Both the position numbers and the translations under genes were made by a program. Below, piece after piece: positions 1-6,744 of a DNA stretch of 38,915 nt (position 1 is its first letter; every line of letters begins with the position of its first letter). The stretch is from the NCBI GenBank assembly GCA_030651035.1, contig JAUSCK010000224.1, positions 1 through 38,915 of the forward strand. Direction: 5' to 3'. The stretch is from Elusimicrobiota bacterium (GTDB taxonomy: Bacteria; Elusimicrobiota; Elusimicrobia; Elusimicrobiales; UBA9959). Under the pieces are notes generated by a model. The model was not told where the DNA came from and made no database searches. It was given only the letters and a program-made list of their open reading frames with translations.

Positions 1-307
1 CACGGGCCTCGAGAAGATGGCGCTGGCAGGCTACCAGTTGCTGAACCTGATCTCCTTCTTCACCGCGGGCTCAGAGGACGAGGTCCGCGCCTGGAGCCTG
101 AAGCGTGGGCTTAAGGCCCCGCAGGCGGCCGGCACCATACATACCGATTTCGAGAAAGGCTTCATCCGCGCCGATATCTACTCCTTCGACGACATCATGA
201 AGTACCAGACCGAGAAGGCCCTGAAGGAAAAGGGCCTGATCCGCTCAGAGGGCAGGGAATATGTGATGAAGGACGGGGATATCTGCTTCTTCAAGTTCAA
301 CGTGTAG
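1..307 (+). CDS. ychF: Ribosome-associated redox-regulated ATPase YchF, 3' end only
   Basis: The gene enters from the left edge; its first complete codon is at position 2, and about 101 C-terminal residues are visible. YchF (the bacterial OLA1 homologue) is an Obg-related P-loop protein that hydrolyses ATP and associates with ribosomes. The visible part is the TGS-like C-terminal domain: an NLISFFTAG stretch, then KAPQAAGTIHTDFEKGFI, and the ending DGDICFFKFNV, all characteristic of the family. The G domain lies outside the window. The stop is followed after 30 bases by the tail of a convergent gene. Family assignment is secure from the sequence; the role rests on family knowledge. Confidence 0.95.
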   Translation, partial: TGLEKMALAGYQLLNLISFFTAGSEDEVRAWSLKRGLKAPQAAGTIHTDFEKGFIRADIYSFDDIMKYQTEKALKEKGLIRSEGREYVMKDGDICFFKFNV

Positions 308-337
308 CCGGCAGCGAACAGCTTTGGACCGGTTCGT

Positions 338-1150
338 TCAGCGGGGCAGGCCCGCCCCGCCGAGCTGACCTACTACGCCGACGGTTTTCGGGTTATTTGT
401 CAGGGCGCTGAGGATGGCGGGATTCGTCAGCACTCCGATCAGGCCCGGGTTGGACTGCAGCACGTCGGCGATGGCGCGCGGGTCTTTCAAAAACGCCTGG
501 CCGCCGGGCGTGTTCAGCAGGGCCATGGCCAGCTTGCTTCCGGCCACGGCGCCTACCAGTTCACCGTTATTCATGCCGGCCCGCACCACGTCTTTCCCCA
601 TGAATTTATTCATGTTCTCCGGATTCTTCAGATAATTCGCCAGCGACGCGGAATTAGCGGTCGCGTTTTTCACCGAGTCCCGGGCCATAAACCCCTTTAC
701 GACATAATCATTATTCAAAAGGGCGGATACCGCTTTGGGGTTGTTAAGGATCTTTCCGGCGGCTTTGCTGAGGGCGCCGTAAGCCGCCCCCATGCCTTTA
801 AATTTCTGGGCCTCCTCCGGGCCAATGGCGGCTGTCTCAGCCTGGCCGGGCGCAGCTTCTTTCCGCGCTGTTGAGTAGGTTTTGTCTCCCCAGACAACCC
901 CCGGCTCCGCCGCGGCGGGTTCGTCGCCCGGCAGGTCATACCTGGAGTTGTCAGCGGCCGCGGGGGCGGGTTTGGGCGTTTGCGGCGCGGCTGGGCGGGG
1001 CCTGGCCTCCGCCTGTACTTCGGCCGGGGCGGCTTGCGGGGGCTTGCCCGGGCCCAGCGCCAATTTGGTAAGCAGCACGCCTGCGCCCATGGCGACCGGC
1101 ACTATTATCAGCCACATCAGCCAGTTTTTTTTACCTTCTTCTTCTTCCAT
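338..1150 (-). CDS. Membrane-anchored protein with Pro/Ala linker and NP-repeat helical C-terminus, function unknown
   Basis: A 270-residue protein I do not recognise. It has an acidic, lysine-containing N-terminus, then one hydrophobic segment at about residues 10-32 (signal anchor). A low-complexity Pro/Ala linker covers about 33-75, and a helical domain about 110-270. The C-terminal part repeats short units in which Asn-Pro or Asp-Pro precedes a small hydrophobic helix (NNPKAVSALL, KNPENMNKF, KDPRAIADVL, SNPGLIGVL, TNPAILSAL, NNPKTVGVV). This resembles the NP/DP spacing of STI1-type helical repeats, but the resemblance is by eye only. The start is an ATG with GGAGGG about 6 bases upstream, a strong ribosome binding site. 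The topology suggests an inner-membrane anchor with the repeat domain in the periplasm. It is convergent with ychF and downstream of the cyclase gene on the same strand. Confidence 0.8.
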   Translation of the reverse strand: MEEEEGKKNWLMWLIIVPVAMGAGVLLTKLALGPGKPPQAAPAEVQAEARPRPAAPQTPKPAPAAADNSRYDLPGDEPAAAEPGVVWGDKTYSTARKEAAPGQAETAAIGPEEAQKFKGMGAAYGALSKAAGKILNNPKAVSALLNNDYVVKGFMARDSVKNATANSASLANYLKNPENMNKFMGKDVVRAGMNNGELVGAVAGSKLAMALLNTPGGQAFLKDPRAIADVLQSNPGLIGVLTNPAILSALTNNPKTVGVVGQLGGAGLPR

Positions 1151-1203
1151 ACGAACCCTCCATGCCGCTCCCGCCGGAAGGACCAGCGGAACTTAATATG
1201 TCA

Positions 1204-1209
1204 ATTATA
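1204..1209 (-). promoter_or_regulatory. Candidate -10 element (TATAAT) for the NP-repeat protein gene
   Basis: A perfect TATAAT reads on the minus strand, 54 bases before the ATG of the NP-repeat protein gene. The region about 17 bases further upstream has only a poor match to TTGACA, so the call rests on the -10 hexamer, its location in the intergenic gap and the good ribosome binding site downstream. Confidence 0.35.
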
Positions 1210-1248
1210 GCTTTACCGCGCAGCGCGATAACAGGCCCGGGATATCGT

Positions 1249-2508
1249 TCAGGCCACGGGCTGCCCGGCCGGACCGGGCAGCAGTTCGTAGACCCCGGCC
1301 GGCTCGCTGTAGCCCTTGAATTCCATCGGGCCGAGGTCCCTGTAGCTGAAATCCCCCGAAGTCTTGTTTTTCACCGCCGCCGAAACATACACGGCGCCGG
1401 CCGGGGCCTTGCCCTGCAGCCGCGAAGTGAAATTCACCGTAGTGCCCATGACCGTGTAATCCATGCGGGATTCCGAGCCGATATTCCCGGCCACCACGGG
1501 GCCGCAGTGCACCCCTATGCCGACGCCGAGCGTTCTTTTGCCGGCCGCCTCCTGCTCTTTATTGAAAGCGGCTATCTCCGTCTGCATTTCCGCGGCGCAG
1601 GCCAGAGCGCGCCTTTCCGCGTCGGGCTGCTCGAACGGGTCGTTAAAGACCACTATCAGCGCGTCGCCCACGAACTTGTCCAGCGTGCCGTCATGTTTGA
1701 ACACAACATCCACCATGCGGCTGAAATAAAGGTTAAGCAGCCTGACCAGCTCGACGGGGCCCATGGCCTCCGACATCGGGGTGAAGCCGCGTATGTCCGA
1801 GATAAGTATCGCGGCGTGCGTGCGCCTCCCCTCGCTCATGATCGCGCCGCCTTCGGGAGAATCCAGGATCTTCCTGGCGACCTGGTGCGAAACGTACCTG
1901 GACAGCGCGCTCTCGGCCAACTCCCGGCGGACCAGGTTATGGGCGAACTTCAGCACCAGCCCGCGCATCTTCTTCACCACGTAGCCGGCGAATACGCCCA
2001 TCAGCACCATTATCAGTATTTGTATAACCGCCACATAGGCGGAGATAGGGACCAGCCGGGGGTTGCCGAAGGAATAATACCAGACGGCGGCGTAGCCGGC
2101 CGCGGAAAACCCGGCGGAGGCGAAGATCTCGCGGTGGCTGTAGCGCAGCGCGGAGAGTATGATGAGGATGTAGTACATGGGGACCAGCGGCCCGTTATTA
2201 CCCTCGACCAGGACGAGGATGAGGGTCAGGAAGAGCGCGTCAATGCCGGTAGAAACATATTTCATCCAGCGGGCGTAAACGCCCCTGCGGTTCACGAGGT
2301 ACCAGGCCGCGGCCGCGTAGGCTTCCCAGCTGAGCAGCAGCCAGACCGCGCGCATATGCAGCCGGCGCTCCACCACGCCCAGCACGTGGAAGTTGAACAG
2401 TTCATTGAGGAAAAATACCGCGATAGCGGCCAGGCGTATCAGTTTTATCGTCTGCTCGCCGGATTTTTCCTCGGTCGAGAAGAAAGCGTCAAGTTTATCT
2501 TTTGTCAC
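1249..2508 (-). CDS. Six-TM membrane class III adenylate cyclase
   Basis: Makes cyclic AMP from ATP at the inner membrane. The 419-residue protein has six hydrophobic segments (about residues 21-41, 52-72, 86-104, 108-121, 128-146, 155-178), a short helical linker, and a CHD cyclase domain at about 230-405. All expected catalytic residues are present. The metal aspartates are D238 (in ISDIRGFT) and D282 (in KFVGDAL). K278 and D350 are the adenine-selecting pair, which argues for ATP rather than GTP. N359 and R363 are the transition-state residues. The start is GTG with only a weak GGAT upstream. The gene is divergent from pcrA. No recognisable sensor domain other than the membrane part is visible, so the stimulus is unknown. 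No cAMP-binding regulator is in the window. Confidence 0.9.
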   Translation of the reverse strand: MTKDKLDAFFSTEEKSGEQTIKLIRLAAIAVFFLNELFNFHVLGVVERRLHMRAVWLLLSWEAYAAAAWYLVNRRGVYARWMKYVSTGIDALFLTLILVLVEGNNGPLVPMYYILIILSALRYSHREIFASAGFSAAGYAAVWYYSFGNPRLVPISAYVAVIQILIMVLMGVFAGYVVKKMRGLVLKFAHNLVRRELAESALSRYVSHQVARKILDSPEGGAIMSEGRRTHAAILISDIRGFTPMSEAMGPVELVRLLNLYFSRMVDVVFKHDGTLDKFVGDALIVVFNDPFEQPDAERRALACAAEMQTEIAAFNKEQEAAGKRTLGVGIGVHCGPVVAGNIGSESRMDYTVMGTTVNFTSRLQGKAPAGAVYVSAAVKNKTSGDFSYRDLGPMEFKGYSEPAGVYELLPGPAGQPVA

Positions 2509-2551
2509 AAAATATCCAGAAGGCAGCCGCCGCTTTTAACTATCTTACAAT

Positions 2552-2569
2552 TTTCCGGCCCGCCGGAAA
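2552..2569. repeat. Short perfect hairpin in the divergent cyclase/pcrA gap
   Basis: TTTCCGG and CCGGAAA (7 bp each) flank a CCCG loop between two divergent genes. No T-run follows on either strand, so it is a poor terminator. It could be an operator or a 5' leader hairpin of the cyclase mRNA. Function is unsupported beyond position. Confidence 0.3.
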
Positions 2570-2605
2570 TCAGCTTTTATCCGCCGCCTAGCCCTCTTAA
2601 AATTA

Positions 2606-2611
2606 TAAAAT
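2606..2611 (+). promoter_or_regulatory. Candidate leaderless promoter -10 (TAAAAT) for pcrA
   Basis: TAAAAT lies 9 bases before the ATG of pcrA and exactly 6 bases before an in-frame TTG. No Shine-Dalgarno sequence exists between it and the start. Transcription from this element would begin at or within a few bases of the start codon. No -35 is recognisable. Confidence 0.4.
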
Positions 2612-2620
2612 CAATACTTG

Positions 2621-4813
2621 ATGAGCCTTGACCTGAATTTAAATCCTACGCTGCTGCCAAAGCTGGGCCTGAACCCCAAGCAGGAGGAGGCCGTGCAGTA
2701 TTTTGCCGGGCCGCTTCTGATCCTGGCCGGCGCGGGCACCGGCAAGACCAAGACGCTCACCTCCAAGATCGCGCTGCTCATCGCTTCCGGGGTTCCCCCC
2801 GGCCGGGTCCTGGCCATCACTTTCACCAACAAGGCCTCGCAGGAGATGCAGCACCGAGTGGGCAAGCTGGTGCCCTATTCCGGCGGCATGTGGATACACA
2901 CCTTCCACGCGCTGGGCGCGCGCATACTGCGCCAGCACGGCCGCCTGATAGGCGTGAAGCCGGATTTCGTCATCTACGACGCGGACGACCAGAAAAAACT
3001 GATCGGGCTGGCCATGGAGGAGCTGGGCTTCGAGAGCGAGAAGAACAAGGCCCCGATGTACCTCAGCATCATCTCCCGCGCCAAGGACGACCTGCTTGAT
3101 TCACAGTCCTACCTGATAAACGCGCAGGCCGTGAGCGATCCCGACCGCCTGAAGGCCGCCCAGATCTACCACCGCTACCAGAAAAAGCTGACGGAGGCCG
3201 GGGCGCTGGACTTCGGGGACCTGATAGTGCGCCCCGTTGAGCTGCTCAACGAAAAAGAAGAGATACGCGAATATTTCCAGGAGAATTTCCAGTACATCCT
3301 GGTGGACGAATACCAGGACACCAACCACGCGCAGTACGTGCTGATAAAGACGCTTTGCGCGAAGCACCGCAACCTTTGCGTCGTAGGAGACCCTGATCAA
3401 AGCGTGTACGGGTGGCGCGGCGCCGACATTCGCAACATCATGGATTTCGAGAAGGACTTCACCGACGCGGCCACCGTGGTGCTGGAGGAGAATTACCGCT
3501 CCACGGCCCGCATCCTGCACGCCGCCAACGAGCTGATAAAGCACAACCGCAACCGCCGCCCCAAGAACCTCTGGACCAAGGCCGGGCACGGCGAGCCGCC
3601 GCAGGCGCAGGAGTACGCCAACGAGAACGACGAGGCGCGCGGCATAGCTGACCAGGTGAAGCAGCTCACCGGCCGCGGGAGCCTCACCTACAACGATATA
3701 GCCGTTTTCTACCGCACCAACGCGCAGAGCCGCTCTTTCGAAGAAGGCTTCCGGCGGGCGCGCATACCGTACCGCCTTATCGGCTCGGTGCGCTTCTACG
3801 ACCGCAAGGAAGTAAAGGACGTCCTGGCCTACCTGAAGCTGCTGGTGAACCCGGCCGACACCATCAGCCTGCTGCGCGTCATAAATCTTCCGGCGCGCGG
3901 CGTGGGCAAAACCGCCATGGACCATGTGATGGCCCATTCCCGGCAGAAAGAGATGCCGCTTTACGACGCGCTGCTGAGCGCCGACCAGGTGCCCGACATA
4001 ACGAACACCGCCCGGCGCGGCATAAAGGAATTCCTGGACCTGCTTGAAGGCGTGAAGTCGGACCTGTTCTCCGGCACGCCGTCCCTGATGCTGGAGAAGA
4101 TCCTGACCAGCTCGGGCTACTGGAAGATGACCGAGGACCTGGCGGAAAAGGAGCCGCAGGAATCCCTGGCGCGCCTGGGCAACCTGCAGGAGCTGGTGAA
4201 CGCCGTGAAGGAGTTTGAGGACCACTGCGTGAAGGAAGGCGCCGCCCCCACGCTGCACAAGTACCTGGAGGAGGTGATGCTGTCCTCGCAGGTGGACAAG
4301 CTTAACACCGACACCCACGCCGTCACGCTGATGACGGTGCACCTCGCCAAGGGCCTGGAGTTCCCGGCCGTGTTCCTGACCGGGCTTGAAGAAAACCTTT
4401 TCCCCATAAACGCCGCCAACTCCTCGGAGGAGGACATGGAGGAGGAGCGCCGCCTGGCCTACGTGGGCATGACCCGCGCGCGGGAGCGGCTCTTCCTGAC
4501 CTGGGCCGCGACGCGCAGGGTCTACGGCACCACCTACCCCAACCTGGCCTCGCGGTTTATTTTCGAAAGCAGGGTGGCGGGCGAAACCGCCCCGCGCCAC
4601 GGAGAGGAGGACGTGCAGGTGATAGCCTCCTACCAGCCGCCGCCGTCCATCCCGCGCATCGGCAAGGGCAGGCGCATAATGCACCCGGTGCACGGCGCCG
4701 GCCGCGTGGCGGACCAGATAGGGGCGGGGGAATTCGCCAAGGTAACCGTGGTTTTTGACAGCGGGGTGCGCCAGACCTTCATGCTGAAGTACGCGCCGCT
4801 GCAGCCTATTTAG
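2621..4813 (+). CDS. pcrA: PcrA/UvrD-type superfamily 1A DNA helicase
   Basis: ATP-dependent 3'-5' helicase of DNA repair and replication-restart pathways. At 730 residues it has the usual full length. Motifs appear in order: Walker A GAGTGKT (residues 37-43), a VDEYQDTN Walker B, GDPDQSVYGWRGAD, LEENYRST, TVHLAKGLEFPAVFLTGLEE and RRLAYVGMTRARERL. The C-terminal 50 residues form the Tudor-like domain that in PcrA/UvrD contacts RNA polymerase (HPVHGAGRV onward). I chose ATG 2621; a TTG two codon steps earlier (2618) is in frame and possible. Neither has a Shine-Dalgarno sequence. The gene is followed after 26 bases by a Nudix gene on the same strand, probably co-transcribed. UvrD and PcrA cannot be separated from sequence alone. 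Confidence 0.95.
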   Translation: MSLDLNLNPTLLPKLGLNPKQEEAVQYFAGPLLILAGAGTGKTKTLTSKIALLIASGVPPGRVLAITFTNKASQEMQHRVGKLVPYSGGMWIHTFHALGARILRQHGRLIGVKPDFVIYDADDQKKLIGLAMEELGFESEKNKAPMYLSIISRAKDDLLDSQSYLINAQAVSDPDRLKAAQIYHRYQKKLTEAGALDFGDLIVRPVELLNEKEEIREYFQENFQYILVDEYQDTNHAQYVLIKTLCAKHRNLCVVGDPDQSVYGWRGADIRNIMDFEKDFTDAATVVLEENYRSTARILHAANELIKHNRNRRPKNLWTKAGHGEPPQAQEYANENDEARGIADQVKQLTGRGSLTYNDIAVFYRTNAQSRSFEEGFRRARIPYRLIGSVRFYDRKEVKDVLAYLKLLVNPADTISLLRVINLPARGVGKTAMDHVMAHSRQKEMPLYDALLSADQVPDITNTARRGIKEFLDLLEGVKSDLFSGTPSLMLEKILTSSGYWKMTEDLAEKEPQESLARLGNLQELVNAVKEFEDHCVKEGAAPTLHKYLEEVMLSSQVDKLNTDTHAVTLMTVHLAKGLEFPAVFLTGLEENLFPINAANSSEEDMEEERRLAYVGMTRARERLFLTWAATRRVYGTTYPNLASRFIFESRVAGETAPRHGEEDVQVIASYQPPPSIPRIGKGRRIMHPVHGAGRVADQIGAGEFAKVTVVFDSGVRQTFMLKYAPLQPI

Positions 4814-4839
4814 CGGGGTAAGGTCCAAGGAGCTGGAAA

Positions 4840-5247
4840 ATGTCTGAAAAAGAGCATTCGGCGGGCGGCGTGATCCTCGAGGACGGAACCGTCCTGCTGG
4901 TGCTCGCGCAGAACCTCAAGGGCGACAAGGTCTGGACCTTTCCCAAAGGCCACCTGGAGCCGGGCGAAACCCCCGAGGCCGCGGCCGTGCGCGAAGTGGC
5001 GGAGGAGACCGGCTGGGACTGCGAAATAACCTCGGACCTTTACAGGGCCGAATACTCTTTCCTGCGCGGCGAGATGCTGGTGGACAAGGACGTGCGCTGG
5101 TTCCTGGTGAAGCGCGTGGGCGGGGACGGGCTGCCCAAGACCCCGGACGAAATTTTCGATATGAAGTGGCTGCCGCTCGAGGAAGCCGAAAAAGAGCTTA
5201 TCTACAAAAGCGACCTGGAGATAGTAGATCTCCTGAAAAAGATCTAG
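4840..5247 (+). CDS. Nudix hydrolase, probable dinucleoside polyphosphate (Ap4A-type) hydrolase
   Basis: A 135-residue single-domain Nudix protein. The Nudix box G-x5-E-x7-REUxEExGU fits exactly at residues 37-59 (G37, E43, R51, E52, E55, E56, G58). The N-terminal SAGGVIL strand and the WTFPKGHLEPGE motif are typical of bis(5'-nucleosyl)-tetraphosphatase-like members, which cleave Ap4A or other nucleoside-diphosphate-linked compounds. The substrate is an inference from overall similarity. The ribosome binding site AAGGAG lies about 8 bases before the ATG. It sits between pcrA and a methyltransferase gene with gaps of 26 and 11 bases, so all three are likely one transcript. Confidence 0.92.
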   Translation: MSEKEHSAGGVILEDGTVLLVLAQNLKGDKVWTFPKGHLEPGETPEAAAVREVAEETGWDCEITSDLYRAEYSFLRGEMLVDKDVRWFLVKRVGGDGLPKTPDEIFDMKWLPLEEAEKELIYKSDLEIVDLLKKI

Positions 5248-5258
5248 GCGGGGAACAT

Positions 5259-6035
5259 ATGCGAAAAAAAACAGGGACAGGGCAGCTTTTCATCTGCGGG
5301 CTTGGCGTTAACCGCGTGAAAGACATGACGCTGCAGACCCTAAAAGCGCTGCGGTCCTGCGACGCCGTTTATTATATGCACGGCGACTGGCGGGCGGTGC
5401 GCGAGCTTCTGAGACCCCTGGCTCTGAAGCTGAAATGTTTCGAGGATGAGAAATTTTACGCGCTGCCGAACAGCGAGCGCGTAGAAACGGCCGGCAGGGA
5501 AATTTGCGGCGAGCTTGAGAAAGGCAAAACTATAGGCTATGTAACCTACGGAAACCCGATGCTTTTAAGCGACGGCTCCAGCATTCTGGGCTACTGCAGG
5601 GAAAAAGGGCACAGGGGCCTGGTCATAACCGCCCCCTCTTCCATAGACAGCATCCTGGGCCTCATGACGGACCAGTATGAGATCTTTTCACGGGGCTTTC
5701 ATGTTTACCACGCGGAAATGATCATCGGGCGCCCGGAAAGCCTGACAACGGCCGCCACCGTCATAGCGCTGTGCGTGGACGACTGCATAGCCAGGAAGAC
5801 TTTTGCCGGTTTCTGCGCGCAGGTGGAAGCCGCCTATCCCGCGAACCACCGCATCTACGCGGTCAGGTGCGAAGACGGCGCGTCCGGGAACGCAGTGCTG
5901 ACAACTACGGCGGGGGGCTTGAGAAAAATGGAAAGCAGGATCTCGTACATGATGTCTCTCGTGCTGCCCTGCATAGAGCCGGCGGCCCGCGGCCTCACGC
6001 CTAAGCGGCGGCGGCAGCTCTTTAAAGGCCGCTAG
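5259..6035 (+). CDS. Tetrapyrrole-methylase-fold SAM methyltransferase, borosin-like subtype
   Basis: A 258-residue member of the TP-methylase (class III SAM methyltransferase) fold. Visible marks are the N-terminal strand-loop LFICGLGV (residues 10-17), MTLQTL (23-28), VYYMHGD (37-43), YVTYGNP (94-100) where siroheme/cobalamin enzymes usually have GDP, APSSIDSIL (125-133), and near the C-terminus a YPANHRIYAV strand. The YGxP loop, the TLQTL motif and the S-x-x-D segment match, by memory of OphMA-type sequences, peptide alpha-N-methyltransferases of borosin biosynthesis. Classical tetrapyrrole enzymes fit less well. No fused or nearby precursor peptide is seen, so the substrate is unknown. 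The frame is open upstream to 5166 inside the Nudix gene, but ATG 5259 gives the natural family N-terminus. Its last 14 bases overlap the convergent paralogue. Confidence 0.75.
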   Translation: MRKKTGTGQLFICGLGVNRVKDMTLQTLKALRSCDAVYYMHGDWRAVRELLRPLALKLKCFEDEKFYALPNSERVETAGREICGELEKGKTIGYVTYGNPMLLSDGSSILGYCREKGHRGLVITAPSSIDSILGLMTDQYEIFSRGFHVYHAEMIIGRPESLTTAATVIALCVDDCIARKTFAGFCAQVEAAYPANHRIYAVRCEDGASGNAVLTTTAGGLRKMESRISYMMSLVLPCIEPAARGLTPKRRRQLFKGR

Positions 6036-6744
6036 CCCGCTCCCGTTCGCCCCCGGAAAATCGCTTCCTTACCGCCGGGATGAATATCGTGTGCCGTTCG
6101 TTTATTTTTTCCAGCAGCGCGCCCAGGCCGCTTATCTTCCCCTTTACCACTTTGACCGAGCGGCCCGAGATGGACGCGCAATCCGCCAGGAAAACCCGCG
6201 CCGTCGGCGGGTAGGCTTCCAGGGCCGCCGCGACAAAATCCTTTTTGCGCGCCGCGTTCTCCGGCAGGTTCAGCACGTCCGGCACAAAGATAAGAGTATC
6301 CATGTCCGGCGTAAAGAACGGCCGGTCTACAGAGGCCGCGGCGTCCACCAGCCGCAGGCCGCGCGGGGAGTATTTATTCAGGTTGAACAGGTTCACCAGC
6401 GCGTCAAAAGAAGACACCCCTGCGAAAACGGTCACCGCCGCTTTTTTCCCGGCGGCGGCCTTCATCACCTCGGCGGCCGTCTGGTTGAGGAACAGGGGGT
6501 TCCCGTAGGTGAGGAAGCCGACGGTGTCATGCCCGGCCAGGGCCGAGACCGCCGCCCGCGCCGTCTCCTCCCTGTTGAGCCCGGCGTTAAGCTTCAGGCC
6601 CGGCGCCAGTTTCGAGAACTGCCCGGCGGTGGCCTTGTCCAGGCAATGCGTGTAGACGGCGCCGCATTGGCGCATGGCGGCCAGCGTCTCCAGCGTGATC
6701 TGCCCCGGGTATAGCCCGTAAGAAAAAATATAAAGTTTCTTCAT
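6022..6744 (-). CDS. Second tetrapyrrole-methylase-fold methyltransferase, borosin-like subtype
   Basis: A 240-residue divergent paralogue of the convergent gene. It shares the layout: KLYIFSYGL (3-11), QITLETL (15-21), a VYTHCLD strand, FLTYGNP (77-83), VSSFDALVNLF (110-120), and an ending HTIFIPA strand like the one closing borosin methyltransferase domains. The first loop is SYGL rather than the G-x-G form of the other protein, so SAM binding may differ. The start ATG overlaps the stop of the upstream secreted-protein gene (ATGA, 6741-6744) and has GGGGAG 4-5 bases upstream, so it is translationally coupled. Substrate unknown. Family fold is confident; the borosin link is a hypothesis. Confidence 0.72.
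   Translation of the reverse strand: MKKLYIFSYGLYPGQITLETLAAMRQCGAVYTHCLDKATAGQFSKLAPGLKLNAGLNREETARAAVSALAGHDTVGFLTYGNPLFLNQTAAEVMKAAAGKKAAVTVFAGVSSFDALVNLFNLNKYSPRGLRLVDAAASVDRPFFTPDMDTLIFVPDVLNLPENAARKKDFVAAALEAYPPTARVFLADCASISGRSVKVVKGKISGLGALLEKINERHTIFIPAVRKRFSGGERERASGL

Noticed and set aside
341-360. GC-rich hairpin after ychF as a terminator
   Set aside because: There is no T-run on either side, and it overlaps the last codons of the convergent gene, so the pairing may simply reflect GC content.
1162-2631. Long open frame (489 codons) on the plus strand opposite the cyclase gene
   Set aside because: It is antisense to a gene with complete catalytic motifs, its translation is low-complexity (His/Arg/Gly rich) without a family signature, and such frames are expected at this GC content.
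3101-4828. Long open frame (575 codons) antisense to pcrA
   Set aside because: It mirrors the codon structure of the helicase gene and shows no domain motifs; there is no ribosome binding site.
5166-5258. Upstream extension of the first methyltransferase into the Nudix gene
   Set aside because: The extension overlaps well-conserved Nudix C-terminal coding sequence and adds a basic, unrelated N-terminus; the family N-terminus begins at 5259.
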